64,000 nucleotides of DNA from Streptomyces sp. NBC_00708 (GCA_036226585.1 CP108997.1:5456001-5520000); one strand, 5' to 3'. Positions 53,735 to 63,007 are shown, counted from the first letter of the stretch. Notes: generated by a model not told the origin, from the letters alone. Numbers and translations are program-made.

Positions 53735-54482
53735 ACACCGCGCCCTCCGGGTCCGCGACCGTCGCGACTCTGCCGCTCGGGCTCTCTCTCGGCGGGCTGA
53801 GGACGTGACCGCCGAGCTCCGCCACCCGCTGCGCGGCCTCGTCGGTGTCGGCCACCTCGAAGTACGTCATCCAGTGCGGTCCCCGGTCGCGCAGCAGGGC
53901 ATGGCCGACGCCGTGCAGGGAGGCCACCGGACGGCCCTGGAGATGCAGGGTCTGGTAGTCGAAGTCCGCCGAGACGACGGCCTTGGTCTCGTAGCCGAAG
54001 ACCGCCTGGTAGAACTTGGCGACCGTCGACGTCTCCCGGGTCACCAGCTCGTTCCAGACCGGGGTGCCGGGCTGCCCGGCCAGCGTGGTGCCGATGTGCG
54101 CGGCGGCCTGCCAGATGCCGAAGACGGCCCCGCCCGGGTCGGACGCGATGGCCATGCGGCCCGCCTCGCCCGCGTCGAGCGGCCCGACGCCGACCGTGCC
54201 ACCGCAGGCCCGGATCGCCTCCGCCGTCTGGTCCGCGTCGTCGGTGGCCAGATAGGTCGTCCAGGCGATCGGGAGATGCCGGTCCGGCGGCAGCTGTCCG
54301 ATGCCCGCCACCTCCTTCCCGTCGATCAGCGCCCGCACGTACGGGCCGAGCTGCTCGGGGCCGGGGCCGAACTCCCAGCCGAACAGCTCGGCGTAGAAGT
54401 TCTGGGTCGTGCGCAGGCCGTGCACGATCAGGCTCACCCAGCAAGGTGTTCCGGGTGTACGCCGAGCGGCAGCCTCGGTCAT
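53706..54482 (-). CDS. VOC (glyoxalase/bleomycin-resistance) family protein, two domains
   Basis: The 258-residue protein contains two tandem vicinal-oxygen-chelate domains: PCWVSLIVHGLRTTQNFYAELFGWEFGPGPE (residues 10-125) and TPVWNELVTRETSTVAKFYQAVFGYETK (135-258). It resembles the Streptomyces 27-kDa hydroxylase-like VOC group. The metal ligands are not fully evident, so enzyme, binding or resistance roles are all possible. The ATG at 54482 follows GGAGAG. Confidence 0.88.
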   Translation of the reverse strand: MTEAAARRTPGTPCWVSLIVHGLRTTQNFYAELFGWEFGPGPEQLGPYVRALIDGKEVAGIGQLPPDRHLPIAWTTYLATDDADQTAEAIRACGGTVGVGPLDAGEAGRMAIASDPGGAVFGIWQAAAHIGTTLAGQPGTPVWNELVTRETSTVAKFYQAVFGYETKAVVSADFDYQTLHLQGRPVASLHGVGHALLRDRGPHWMTYFEVADTDEAAQRVAELGGHVLSPPRESPSGRVATVADPEGAVFTIQRSAKD

Positions 54483-54712
54483 CGTCACTCTCCTCGGACC
54501 ATCGTGGTGGCCGTACGGGAAATCGGGGCCGACGCGCCGTGGTGCGGTGCGAGCGGTGTGCGCCCCGTGCAGATGCTTGCACCACCGGGCGCGGGATGCG
54601 CTCCGGCCGCGCCGTCCATTCCGGGATCTCGCCACAGGCGGCCCGGTTTGTCGTGGTATGGCGGCTTCGCTGTTGTTACGGAGGGCCGGGCGTCTGCGCG
54701 AGGATGGCACGC

Positions 54713-55543
54713 ATGAAGCCCATCATCTCCGTATCCGAATGTGTGAGCGAACTGGCGGGGCCACGTCCGCCGGTGCTCCTGGACGTACGTTGGCAGCTGG
54801 GCGGCCCGAACGGCCGGCCCGACTACGAGGCGGGGCACATCCCCGGCGCGGTCTACGTGGACCTCGACACGGAGCTCGCCGGTCCGGCGGGTGCCGGCGG
54901 CCGTCACCCGCTGCCGGACCCGGCGGAGTTCGGGGCTGTGATGTGCCGCGCGGGGGTCCGCGGGGACGCACCGGTCGTGGTCTACGACGGCGGCCAGGGC
55001 TGGGCGGCCGCGCGCGCCTGGTGGCTGCTGCGCTGGACGGGGCACCGGGACGTCCGGGTGCTGGACGGCGGGCTCGCGGCCTGGACGGGGGAGCTGTCGA
55101 AGGAGACCCCGGACCCCGCCGAGGGTGACTTCGTGCCCGCGCCGGGCGCGCTGCCGCTGCTCGACGCGGACGCAGCCGCGGTCCTGGCCCGTTCGGGCGT
55201 CCTGCTCGACGCGCGGGCGGCCGAGCGCTACCGGGGCGATGTGGAGCCCATCGACCGGGTCGGCGGCCACATCCCGGGCGCCCTCTCCGCCCCGACCGGC
55301 GAGAACATGGACGCGGACGGACGCTTCCTGAGCCCCGGCCGCCTGGCCGCCCGGTTCGCCGGCCTCGGCGTCGGCGGGGACACGGCGGAGGTCGGCGTCT
55401 ACTGCGGTTCGGGCGTCTCCGGGGCCCAGCAGGTGCTGGCACTGGAACTCGCCGGGCATCGGGCGGCCCTCTACGCGGGCTCCTGGTCCGACTGGTCCGC
55501 CGACGAGTCGCGCCCGGTCGCCACCGGACCCGACCCCCGCTAA
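54713..55543 (+). CDS. Thiosulfate/3-mercaptopyruvate sulfurtransferase (rhodanese, two domains)
   Basis: The 276-residue protein has an inactive N-terminal rhodanese domain (VLLDVRWQLGGPNGRPDYEAGHIPGAVYVDLDTEL) and a catalytic C-terminal one with Cys231 in VYCGSGVSG. That CGSGVSG loop is closest to 3-mercaptopyruvate sulfurtransferases. GAGGAT (54700-54705) lies 7 nt before the ATG at 54713, suggesting a leaderless mRNA; an in-frame ATG at 54704 overlaps that box. Confidence 0.92.
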   Translation: MKPIISVSECVSELAGPRPPVLLDVRWQLGGPNGRPDYEAGHIPGAVYVDLDTELAGPAGAGGRHPLPDPAEFGAVMCRAGVRGDAPVVVYDGGQGWAAARAWWLLRWTGHRDVRVLDGGLAAWTGELSKETPDPAEGDFVPAPGALPLLDADAAAVLARSGVLLDARAAERYRGDVEPIDRVGGHIPGALSAPTGENMDADGRFLSPGRLAARFAGLGVGGDTAEVGVYCGSGVSGAQQVLALELAGHRAALYAGSWSDWSADESRPVATGPDPR

Positions 55544-55565
55544 CGGGGCGCCGTCGCGCGACGCC

Positions 55566-55599
55566 CAGGGGCCCGTACGCGTTCGCGTACGGGCCCCTG
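55566..55599. terminator. Bidirectional terminator before sepH
   Basis: A perfect palindrome with 16-nt arms (55566-55581 and 55584-55599) lies between the convergent sulfurtransferase and sepH genes. Confidence 0.87.
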
Positions 55600-55617
55600 T
55601 CATGCCGGCGGGTCCTT

Positions 55618-56676
55618 CTAATCCTGCTTCTTGCGGCGCGTGCCGAAGACGATCTCGTCCCAGCTGGGCACCGCCGCGCGGCGTCCCGGCCGGACCCCGT
55701 CCGCCTCGGCCTGCCGGTCCGTCGTCCCGGTCAGCCGGTCGCGGTGGCCCGCGACCGCGCGCGGCATCAGGACGTCCGCGTACGCGGAGCCCGCGCCCGC
55801 CGACGCGGCCGGCGGCTCCTCGGCCTCCGGTTCCCGCTCCGCCGGCTCGATCGCCGGGGGCTCGGGCGGCGATGGCCGCTCCGGTACGACCATGTCACCG
55901 CGGAAGCTCGGGACCGCCTCCAGCAGGCTGGTGAGCGAATCGCGCTCGCTCGCGGTCACCCCGCTGATCCGCTCCTCCGGCTCCGGGGGCGGCGGCGGGG
56001 CCGGGCGCTCGATCTGCCGGTCCAGCGCACGGTCCAGCGGCCGGTCGCGCGGCAGCCGGGCGATCCGGGGGACGAACGGGAAGCTGGGCTCGGGCGCGGC
56101 GACCTCGTCCGTCTCGCCGATCAGCGAACGCGCCTCGTCGTCGACGGCCTGGACCAGCCGGCGCGGCGGGTCGTACGTCCAGCTCGCCGAGTGTGGCTCA
56201 CCGGCGACCCGGTACACCAGGAGGACCTCCCAGGTGCCGTCGTCGCGGCGCCACGAGTCCCACTGGACGGTCTCCTTGTCGGCGCCGCGCAGCAGCAGCC
56301 GCTCCTGCACCGCCTCGCCGAGCTGGGGGCCGGTGTTCTCGCCGGGACGGCGCACGGGAGTCTTCCGGGCCCGCTCGGCCATGAAGGCGCGTTCCGCGAG
56401 CACGGGGCCCTCGAAGCGGCGGACACGGTCGACGGGAATCCCGGCGAACTGGGCGACCTCCTCCGCGGAGGCGCCGGCTCGTATCCGGGCCTGGATGTCG
56501 CGGGGGCGGAGGTGGCTCTCCACCTCGATCTCGATCTGGCCGAGCCGGGCGCGGTCGTTGCGCACGGCGGCTCGCAGCCGCTCGTCGATCGGAAGCGTGT
56601 ACTCCGTGCTGTCCGCAGCCTTGAGCACCAGTCGTGTGCCGTCGTTGGAGACGGCCACGACACGCAGTTCGGGCAT
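55618..56676 (-). CDS. sepH: Septation protein SepH
   Basis: SepH binds FtsZ and promotes Z-ring formation in Streptomyces. The 352-residue protein has the conserved N-terminal DUF3071 region (PELRVVAVSNDGTRLVLKAADSTEYTLPIDERLRAAVR) with an HTH (IRAGASAEEVAQFAGIPVDRVRRFEGPVLAERAFMAERA). A Pro/Glu-rich disordered middle follows, then a conserved C-terminal peptide (VPSWDEIVFGTRRKKQD). The ATG at 56676 follows GGGAGG. The open frame upstream to 56841 lacks family features. Confidence 0.94.
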   Translation of the reverse strand: MPELRVVAVSNDGTRLVLKAADSTEYTLPIDERLRAAVRNDRARLGQIEIEVESHLRPRDIQARIRAGASAEEVAQFAGIPVDRVRRFEGPVLAERAFMAERARKTPVRRPGENTGPQLGEAVQERLLLRGADKETVQWDSWRRDDGTWEVLLVYRVAGEPHSASWTYDPPRRLVQAVDDEARSLIGETDEVAAPEPSFPFVPRIARLPRDRPLDRALDRQIERPAPPPPPEPEERISGVTASERDSLTSLLEAVPSFRGDMVVPERPSPPEPPAIEPAEREPEAEEPPAASAGAGSAYADVLMPRAVAGHRDRLTGTTDRQAEADGVRPGRRAAVPSWDEIVFGTRRKKQD

Positions 56677-57170
56677 GGGGACCTCCCGGGTGGTGCCTGC
56701 CGACGTCACGTGCGTCGCTGCTTCCGCTAGTCGAGTGTGGCCTGCCCGGGTGCAGCCTGCCACAACATTGCCGTGTTGCCCGGCGTGTCGGGCGTGAGCC
56801 CTTGATCGCCGGTATGCCACGGTAGCCCTTGCGCAACGCAAAGTGACCGATGGTCACTCCGTGTAGCAGGCCGCCGTGCGATGCCGTGCGCCGCCGGATC
56901 GAGTGCCTCCTTCGGCCCCCTCCCGAGGGTTCCGGACGCCGCGTGGGTGTCCGGCCCCAGGGCTCGCCACAGTACTCCATTCGGGCCATGTGGGTGGACC
57001 GCCGCGCCGTCGAAGTTCTCGTCGGGTGCGGGAGTTGACCTACCCCTCCAGACGCCGCCCGCTCATGATCCGTGTCGTGCTTCACACAATCCGCGCAACC
57101 GGAACTTTCGGCTTCGCTCACGTGTCCCTAGTTGGTGCAGGGTGGGAGAGATGTCAATCAAGGGCTGGAA
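56677..57170. other. 494-bp divergent region between sepH and a repeat membrane protein gene
   Basis: It contains AGTGACCGATGGTCACT (56842-56858), an inverted repeat resembling the BldD box (AGTGA...TCACT). I see no gene or RNA that I can support. Confidence 0.55.
56842..56858. promoter_or_regulatory. BldD-box-like inverted repeat upstream of sepH
   Basis: AGTGACC-GAT-GGTCACT has perfect 7-bp arms. Its outer AGTGA/TCACT bases match the BldD operator pattern. It lies about 165 bp upstream of the sepH ATG and could serve either divergent gene. Confidence 0.5.
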
Positions 57171-58160
57171 ATGGTGCAGAAGCCGGAAAGCGACATGGAA
57201 CCCAAGGAGAGGCGGATCGATCTGAGCCTGCCCCAGGTCGCGGGCAGTGCGGTCGCGGCGGTGGCGGCGGCCGTGGCGGCTTCACAGCTCGGTGTGTACG
57301 GGACGATCGCCGGCGCGGGTGTCATGAGTGTCGTGGCGACCTGCGGCGGCTCGGTGTTCCAGCACTTCTTCCGTCGTACGGGGGAGCAGATCCGCGAGGT
57401 CACCGTCCAGGTGAAGCACCCGGACCGCGAGGTGACCGTCCATACCCGCGAGACCGGTCCCCGGCAGCCGGCCCGGCCCGCCGAGCAGGAGACGGCCCTG
57501 CTGGGAAGGGCGGACGACGCCACCACGGTGCTGCGCCGCGTGGACACGGGCGCGGACGAGACGACGGTGCTGCGCCGCGTGGACGCCGATGCGGACCGGA
57601 CGACGGTGCTGCGCCGCGTGGACGAGACGACCGTCCTGCGGCAGGTGCCGGACGAGGGGTTCTCCGATGCGACCACGCACGGCACCCGGGTACGGGGCTG
57701 GAAGCGGTCGGCCATCGGCGCGGCGGTGGTCTTCGCGGTCTCGATGGCCGGCATCACCACGTACGAACTGATCTCGGGCGGCGATCTGAGCGGCGGCCAC
57801 GGGACGACCGTGGGCTCCGTCGTACGCGGTGAGCGCGATGCCGGGCCTTCCACGCCCGAGCCGGCCGGAACCACCGGCCCCGGCCGGGACGCCACGGACC
57901 CCGCCCGGCGGGACGACGGCACGGCGACGCCCGGCACGGACGGTCAGGACGACAACGGCACCGCCCCGCAGCCGGGCCGGAGCGGCGCTCCCACCGAGGG
58001 GACGACGCCCTCGCCCACCCCCTCGGACCCGGCGGGCGGCGCGGTCGAGCCGTCGCCCACGCCCACCCCGGGCACCACGGACGGCGGCGAGAGCACGGCG
58101 CCCGACCCGACGGCCACCGACGGCGCCCCGGCGCCGGCCGGAACCGGCGCGGGGGAGTGA
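57171..58160 (+). CDS. Membrane protein with TTVLRRVD repeats
   Basis: The 329-residue protein has a hydrophobic N-terminal segment (VAGSAVAAVAAAVAASQLGVYGTIAGAGVMSVVATCG), then a charged region with four TTVLRRVD-type repeats (residues 118, 131, 144 and 153), a transmembrane helix (AIGAAVVFAVSMAGITTYELI) and a Pro/Thr/Gly/Asp-rich extracellular tail. I do not recognise a characterised family. The ATG at 57171 follows AAGGG by 6 nt; TTG 57132 and ATG 57195 are alternatives. It converges on an oxidase gene with a 7-bp gap. Confidence 0.72.
   Translation: MVQKPESDMEPKERRIDLSLPQVAGSAVAAVAAAVAASQLGVYGTIAGAGVMSVVATCGGSVFQHFFRRTGEQIREVTVQVKHPDREVTVHTRETGPRQPARPAEQETALLGRADDATTVLRRVDTGADETTVLRRVDADADRTTVLRRVDETTVLRQVPDEGFSDATTHGTRVRGWKRSAIGAAVVFAVSMAGITTYELISGGDLSGGHGTTVGSVVRGERDAGPSTPEPAGTTGPGRDATDPARRDDGTATPGTDGQDDNGTAPQPGRSGAPTEGTTPSPTPSDPAGGAVEPSPTPTPGTTDGGESTAPDPTATDGAPAPAGTGAGE
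57522..57650 (+). repeat. Repeats encoding TTVLRRVD
   Basis: Near-identical DNA encoding TTVLRRVD begins at 57522, 57561 and 57600 (39 bp apart), with a diverged fourth copy at 57627. The first three copies differ at only one or two bases. Confidence 0.85.
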
Positions 58161-58167
58161 GGCCGGC

Positions 58168-59490
58168 TCAGTCGCCCAGCACCCGGCGCAGGTAGTCGTT
58201 GCCGAACAGGCGGTCCGGGTCGAGCCGGTCCCGTACGACCGTGAACTCGCCGAAGCGCGGATACACCCCGGAGAGGTACGCGGCGTCCCGCGTGTTGATC
58301 TTTCCCCAGTGCGGGCGCCCGCCGTGCGCGGTCATGATCCGCTCCACCGCCGTGAAGTACGCCTGGTAGGGCGTGCCCCGGTACATGTGGACGGCGATGT
58401 ACGCGCTCTCCCGGCCCGAGGCCGTGGAGAGCGCGATGTCGTCGGCAGGCGCGGTGCGCACCTCCACCGGGAAGCTGACGCGCAACGGTGAACGGTCGAC
58501 CATCGCCCGCACCTCGCGCAGCGCCTCCACGGCCGCTTCGCGCGGCAGCGCGTACTCCATCTCCACGAACCGGACCCGGCGCGGGCTGGTGAACACCTTG
58601 TACGGGATGTCGGTGTACGTACGCGCCGACAGGGCGCGGCTGGAGATCCTGGCGATCGAGGGGATCGTGGCGGGGACGGCCCGGCCCAGCGAGCAGGCGA
58701 CCTGGAAGACGCCGTTGGACAGCAGTTCGTCGTCGATCCAGCCGCTGACCTTGCCGGGAGGGGCGGCGGGGCCGGCGCTGCGGTTGTTGCGCTTGGTGTT
58801 GCAGTTCCCGGTGTGCGGGAACCAGTAGAACTCGAAGTGCTCGTTCTCGGCCACGAGCTGATCGAAGTCGCTCGTCACCTGGTCGAACCCCATCGGCTCC
58901 TCGCGGGCGGTCAGCAGGAAGACCGGCTCCACGGCGAAGGTGATCGCGGTGATGACGCCCAGGGCCCCGAGCCCGATCCGCGCCACCGCGAACACGTCGG
59001 CGTTCTCGGTCTCCGAACAGGTCAGGACCGTGCCGTCGGCGGTGACCAGCTCCAGGGCGCGTATCTGCGCGGATATGGACGCCGAGTCACGGCCGGTGCC
59101 GTGCGTCCCGGTGGAGGTGGCCCCGGCGACCGTCTGCTCCATGATGTCGCCCATGTTGGTGAGCGAGAGGCCCTCGCGGGCGAGCGCGGTGTTGAGCCGC
59201 TTCAGCGGAGTGCCCGCCTCGACCGTCACCGTCATCGCCGTGCGGTCGATCTCGCGGATGCCCGTCAGCAGATCGGGCCGGATCAGCACCCCGTCGGTGG
59301 CCGCGGTCGCCGTGAACGAGTGACCGGTGCCGGCCGGCTTCACCCGCAGCCCGTCCTCGGACGCCCTGCGCAGCACCTCCGCCAGCTCGTCCACCGAGGC
59401 GGGGGACACGGTCCTGGCCGGCCGGGCCGTGACGTTTCCCGCCCAGTTGCGCCACGGGCTCGTCGCCGTCCGTGCGTAGGTCTCGGTCAT
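58168..59490 (-). CDS. FAD-linked sugar-1,4-lactone oxidase (ALO family)
   Basis: The 440-residue protein belongs to the VAO-type flavoprotein group of L-gulono/D-arabinono-1,4-lactone oxidases. The FAD domain has the GTGHSFT motif, where His57 can carry covalent FAD, and the second half shows GGRPHWGKINTRDAAYLSGVYPRFGEF, the ALO signature with the HWGK substrate site. It would oxidise sugar lactones or polyols with oxygen. The ATG at 59490 follows GGGGAAG. The frame upstream is the antisense of ferrochelatase and is not coding. Confidence 0.92.
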   Translation of the reverse strand: MTETYARTATSPWRNWAGNVTARPARTVSPASVDELAEVLRRASEDGLRVKPAGTGHSFTATAATDGVLIRPDLLTGIREIDRTAMTVTVEAGTPLKRLNTALAREGLSLTNMGDIMEQTVAGATSTGTHGTGRDSASISAQIRALELVTADGTVLTCSETENADVFAVARIGLGALGVITAITFAVEPVFLLTAREEPMGFDQVTSDFDQLVAENEHFEFYWFPHTGNCNTKRNNRSAGPAAPPGKVSGWIDDELLSNGVFQVACSLGRAVPATIPSIARISSRALSARTYTDIPYKVFTSPRRVRFVEMEYALPREAAVEALREVRAMVDRSPLRVSFPVEVRTAPADDIALSTASGRESAYIAVHMYRGTPYQAYFTAVERIMTAHGGRPHWGKINTRDAAYLSGVYPRFGEFTVVRDRLDPDRLFGNDYLRRVLGD

Positions 59491-59700
59491 CTTCCCCGCG
59501 CCCTTCCCTAGGAACCGGCCCACCCAGCCGGTGCTTCCCCCGGACGGAAACCACGGGTTACCGGCGGGTTGGAGGGGGATCATACTCACGGTTCCCGCCC
59601 ATGCATCCACCCCTCCCGCCGCCCGTGCGGGGCCCGGCCGCGCGCCCCGGTACGGATGTCGGTGGGACCGGCCCCGGGCGCGAGTGGCAGGATCGAGGGC

Positions 59701-60828
59701 ATGTCCGATCTGCGCGATCCCGCCCCCTACGACGCCCTGCTCCTGCTCTCCTTCGGCGGCCCCGAAGGCCCGGACGACGTGGTTCCGTTCCTCGCGAACG
59801 TGACCCGCGGCCGGGGCATCCCCGAGGAACGGCTCAAGGAGGTCGGCAAGCACTACTTCCTGTTCGGGGGCGTCAGCCCGATCAACGCCCAGAACAGGGC
59901 CCTGCTCGACGCGCTGCGCAAGGACTTCGCCGGACACGGACTGGACCTGCCCGTCTACTGGGGCAACCGCAACTGGGCTCCCTACCTCACCGACACGCTC
60001 CGTGAGATGGTCACCGACGGGCACCGCCGCATCGCCGTCCTGGCCACCAGCGCCTACGCCTCGTACTCCGGCTGCCGGCAGTACCGCGAGAACCTCGCGG
60101 AGTCCCTGGCAGCCCTGGAGGCCGAGGGTCTTCCCGTTCCGCGCGTGGACAAACTGCGGCACTACTTCAACCACCCCGGCTTCGTGGAGCCCATGGTGGA
60201 GGGCGTCCTCGCCTCCCTGGCGGACCTGCCCGACGACGTGCGTCCCGGCGCGCACCTGGCCTTCACCACGCACTCCATCCCGTCCTCGGCGGCCGACACC
60301 TCGGGTCCCGTGGAGACGCACGGGGACGGCGGCGCGTACGTCGCCGAGCACCTGGACGTCGCCCGGCTGATCGTCGACGCGGTGCGCGAGCGGACCGGTA
60401 CGGCGTACCCCTGGCGGCTCGTCTACCAGTCGCGCAGCGGCGCCCCGCACATCCCGTGGCTGGAGCCCGACATCTGCGACCACCTCGAAGCCCTCCACGG
60501 CGACGGGGTCCCCGCCGTCGTGATGGCGCCCATCGGCTTCGTCTCGGACCACATGGAGGTCCTGTACGACCTCGACACCGAGGCCACCGCCAAGGCCGCC
60601 GAGCTGGGCCTGCCGGTGCGCCGCTCCGCGACGGTCGGTGCCGATCCCCGCTTCGCCGCCGCCGTACGCGACCTGGTCCTGGAGCGGGCCGCCGCCGAGC
60701 AGGGCCGCCATCCGCAGCGGTGCGCCCTCGGGGCTCTCGGCCCGAGCCACGACCTCTGCCCGGTGGGCTGCTGCCCGGCCCGTGCCCCCAAGCCCGCCGC
60801 CGCCGGGGCCGACAGCCCCTACGCGTAA
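59701..60828 (+). CDS. hemH: Ferrochelatase (coproporphyrin III type), [2Fe-2S] containing
   Basis: The 375-residue protein inserts iron into a porphyrin; actinobacteria use the coproporphyrin pathway (CpfC). Active-site His191 lies in FTTHSIP, and Glu285-region residues lie in [14 protein letters not shown]. Cysteines 125 (SGCRQY), 341, 353, 357 and 358 (CALG, LCPVGCC) match the cluster-binding set of mycobacterial ferrochelatase. CAGGAT (59688-59693) is 7 nt from the ATG, and GAGGG is also close, so either a leaderless or a short-leader start is possible. The gene is followed 48 bp later by an inositol monophosphatase gene. Confidence 0.96.
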   Translation: MSDLRDPAPYDALLLLSFGGPEGPDDVVPFLANVTRGRGIPEERLKEVGKHYFLFGGVSPINAQNRALLDALRKDFAGHGLDLPVYWGNRNWAPYLTDTLREMVTDGHRRIAVLATSAYASYSGCRQYRENLAESLAALEAEGLPVPRVDKLRHYFNHPGFVEPMVEGVLASLADLPDDVRPGAHLAFTTHSIPSSAADTSGPVETHGDGGAYVAEHLDVARLIVDAVRERTGTAYPWRLVYQSRSGAPHIPWLEPDICDHLEALHGDGVPAVVMAPIGFVSDHMEVLYDLDTEATAKAAELGLPVRRSATVGADPRFAAAVRDLVLERAAAEQGRHPQRCALGALGPSHDLCPVGCCPARAPKPAAAGADSPYA

Positions 60829-60876
60829 GCCCTCGCCCTTCCCCGTCCGACCCCCTCTCAACCTCTAGGGAGCGCC

Positions 60877-61707
60877 GTGACCGAAACCGACCACTCAGTG
60901 GAGACCCTGCTCGACCTCGCCAGGGAGGCCGCGCGACGCGCCGGCCGCCTGCTGCGCGACGGGCGTCCGGCGGGACTGGGCGTGGCCGCGACCAAGTCCA
61001 GCCCGGTCGATGTCGTCACCGAGATGGACATCGCCGCAGAGAAGCTGATCACCGAGTACCTGATCGAGCACCGCCCCCTCGACGGCTACCTCGGCGAGGA
61101 GAGCGGTACGACCGCCGAGGGCAGCACCGGTGTGCGCTGGGTCATCGACCCGCTCGACGGCACGGTGAACTATCTCTACGGGCTGCCGTCCTGGTCCGTC
61201 TCCATCGGTGTCGAGCTGCACGGCGAGCGGGTCGCCGGTGTGGTGGAGGCTCCCATGCGCGGCGAGACGTACTTCGCGCGCCGCGGCCACGGCGCCTTCG
61301 TCACCGGCGGGCCCTACGGGGACGAGCACGTACGGCTGCGGTGCCGGCCCACCGCCCCGCTCGCCGAGGCGCTGGTGGCCACGGGCTTCAACTACGTCGC
61401 CGACGTCCGGACGCACCAGGCCGAGGTGGCCCGCGAGCTGATCCCGCGGGTACGGGACATCCGGCGGGGCGGCTCCGCGGCCATCGACCTCTGCGATGTG
61501 GCCGCGGGCCGGCTCGACGGCTACTTCGAGCGCGGCCTGCACCCGTGGGACCTCACCGCGGGCGACCTCATCGCCCGGGAGGCGGGCGCCCTCACCGGCG
61601 GGCGCCCCGGCCGGCCGGCCGACGGAGACCTGACGGTGGCCGCGTCCCCGGGCGTCTTCGAACCGCTCCAGGCCCTGCTGGAGGAGCTGGGAGCCTGGCA
61701 CGACTGA
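60877..61707 (+). CDS. Inositol monophosphatase family protein
   Basis: The 276-residue protein has the family motifs: VTEMDIAAEKLI, EESG, WVIDPLDGTVNYLYGLPSWSVSIGV (metal-binding DPLDGT) and HPWDLTAGDLIAREAG. It dephosphorylates inositol phosphate, or related sugars or histidinol phosphate. The GTG at 60877 is used; the earlier frame belongs to ferrochelatase shadow. It is likely co-transcribed with hemH. A 50-bp perfect palindrome follows. Confidence 0.92.
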   Translation: MTETDHSVETLLDLAREAARRAGRLLRDGRPAGLGVAATKSSPVDVVTEMDIAAEKLITEYLIEHRPLDGYLGEESGTTAEGSTGVRWVIDPLDGTVNYLYGLPSWSVSIGVELHGERVAGVVEAPMRGETYFARRGHGAFVTGGPYGDEHVRLRCRPTAPLAEALVATGFNYVADVRTHQAEVARELIPRVRDIRRGGSAAIDLCDVAAGRLDGYFERGLHPWDLTAGDLIAREAGALTGGRPGRPADGDLTVAASPGVFEPLQALLEELGAWHD

Positions 61708-61734
61708 CTCGGGGCCCCGGAACCGTCCCCGGGC

Positions 61735-61784
61735 AGCAGAAGGGCCCCGCAGCCGCCGTACGGCGGCTGCGGGGCCCTTCTGCT
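61735..61784. terminator. Strong bidirectional terminator (50-bp perfect palindrome)
   Basis: Both arms are 25 nt and perfectly complementary (61735-61759 and 61760-61784). It is the longest perfect hairpin in the window and lies between convergent genes. Confidence 0.9.
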
Positions 61785-61787
61785 CGG

Positions 61788-61964
61788 TCAGGCGTTCGTC
61801 GTCGTGCCGATGCGTACACCGTGCTCGGCGGCGAGGCGATGAAGGTCGTCGAGCTCGCTCTGCTCGACGTCCGCGAGGAAGTCGTCGCCCGTCTCTCGGG
61901 CCTTGGTGAGGTCGTCCTCGGTGGTCTTGATGCGTTGCAGCAGACCTGCGGTGAAAGCGTCCAT
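61788..61964 (-). CDS. Small conserved hypothetical protein (58 aa)
   Basis: The 58-residue protein (MDAFTAGLLQRIKTTEDDLTKARETG ... RLAAEHGVRIG) is helical and acidic, with no cysteine or membrane segment, and ends just inside the terminator. The ATG at 61964 has a GGGGGCG stretch upstream; the longer frame to 62084 is not convincing. It resembles short actinobacterial proteins of unknown role. Confidence 0.72.
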   Translation of the reverse strand: MDAFTAGLLQRIKTTEDDLTKARETGDDFLADVEQSELDDLHRLAAEHGVRIGTTTNA

Positions 61965-62348
61965 GAAGCGCCCCCTCATCGTGGGTCGGTGGCACGGGGG
62001 TGTGCCCGGGTTTCCCTCCGCCGAAGCGGTAGGGCGGGTGATCACGCACTCTCCGGGGGACGGAGGGGCCTGTGACAACGCCACATGGGAAGACGTGATC
62101 TCGGGTGTGAATGCGTCCTCCCCCGCCCGAAGCTCAGAGAAACCTCAACTGGCCCGGAAATCCCGTTGTTTCCCTGAAGCCGCAGGTCGGACCGCACCGT
62201 CTTACCGCCGGTTTATACGTGATACGGGCAGGATGGAGCCGCACGAGGTGCGCCGGGGCATGCCCGCGGCGCGGGCGGCCGGGCCGTTCCGGACGCCCTG
62301 GGGCCCCGTGGTGAAGATCGCTTGCGAAGTTCTAAGGAAGGAAGCGCC
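61965..62348. other. 384-bp gap upstream of cutR
   Basis: The region should carry the divergent promoters of the small protein and cutRS. I see no strong repeat or RNA. A purine-rich AAGGAA ribosome site for cutR lies at its end. Confidence 0.45.
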
Positions 62349-63002
62349 GTGCGCGTACTCGTCGTGGAGGACGAGCAGCTGCTCGCCGATGCGGTGGCCA
62401 CCGGATTGCGCCGCGAGGCCATGGCCGTCGATGTCGTGTACGACGGAGCCGCGGCCGTGGAGCGCATCGAGGTCAACGACTACGACGTCGTGGTGCTCGA
62501 CCGCGACCTCCCCCTGGTCCACGGCGACGACGTGTGCCGCCGGATCGTCGAGCTGGGCATGCCGACCCGGGTCCTCATGCTCACCGCGTCCGGAGACGTC
62601 AGCGACCGGGTGGAGGGCCTGGAGCTGGGCGCCGACGACTATCTGCCCAAGCCCTTCGCGTTCAGCGAGCTGACCGCCCGGGTACGGGCCCTCGGCCGGC
62701 GTACGACCGTCGCCCTGCCGCCCGTCCTGGAGCGGGCCGGGATCAAGCTCGACCCCAACCGCCGCGAGGTGTTCCGGGGCGAGCAGGAGGTCCAGCTCGC
62801 CCCCAAGGAGTTCGCCGTCCTGGAGGTCCTGATGCGCAGCGAGGGCGCCGTCGTCTCGGCCGAGCAGCTGCTGGAGAAGGCCTGGGACGAGAACACCGAC
62901 CCGTTCACCAACGTCGTCCGGGTGACCGTGATGACCCTGCGCCGCAAACTCGGCGAGCCCCCGGTGATCGTCACCGTGCCCGGCTCCGGTTACCGGATCT
63001 GA
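62349..63002 (+). CDS. cutR: Response regulator CutR
   Basis: CutR is the regulator of the CutRS system of Streptomyces, which controls envelope/redox stress genes and represses antibiotic production. The 217-residue OmpR-type protein has Asp8 and Asp52-region phosphoacceptor sequence (YDVVVLDRDLPLVHG), LTASG, KPF, and a C-terminal winged helix (QLAPKEFAVLEVLMRSEGAVVSAEQLLEKAWDENTDPFTNVVRVTVMTLRRKLGEPPVIVTVPGSGYRI). The GTG at 62349 follows AAGGAA and gives the length known for CutR. Confidence 0.94.
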   Translation: MRVLVVEDEQLLADAVATGLRREAMAVDVVYDGAAAVERIEVNDYDVVVLDRDLPLVHGDDVCRRIVELGMPTRVLMLTASGDVSDRVEGLELGADDYLPKPFAFSELTARVRALGRRTTVALPPVLERAGIKLDPNRREVFRGEQEVQLAPKEFAVLEVLMRSEGAVVSAEQLLEKAWDENTDPFTNVVRVTVMTLRRKLGEPPVIVTVPGSGYRI

Positions 63003-63007
63003 GGCCG

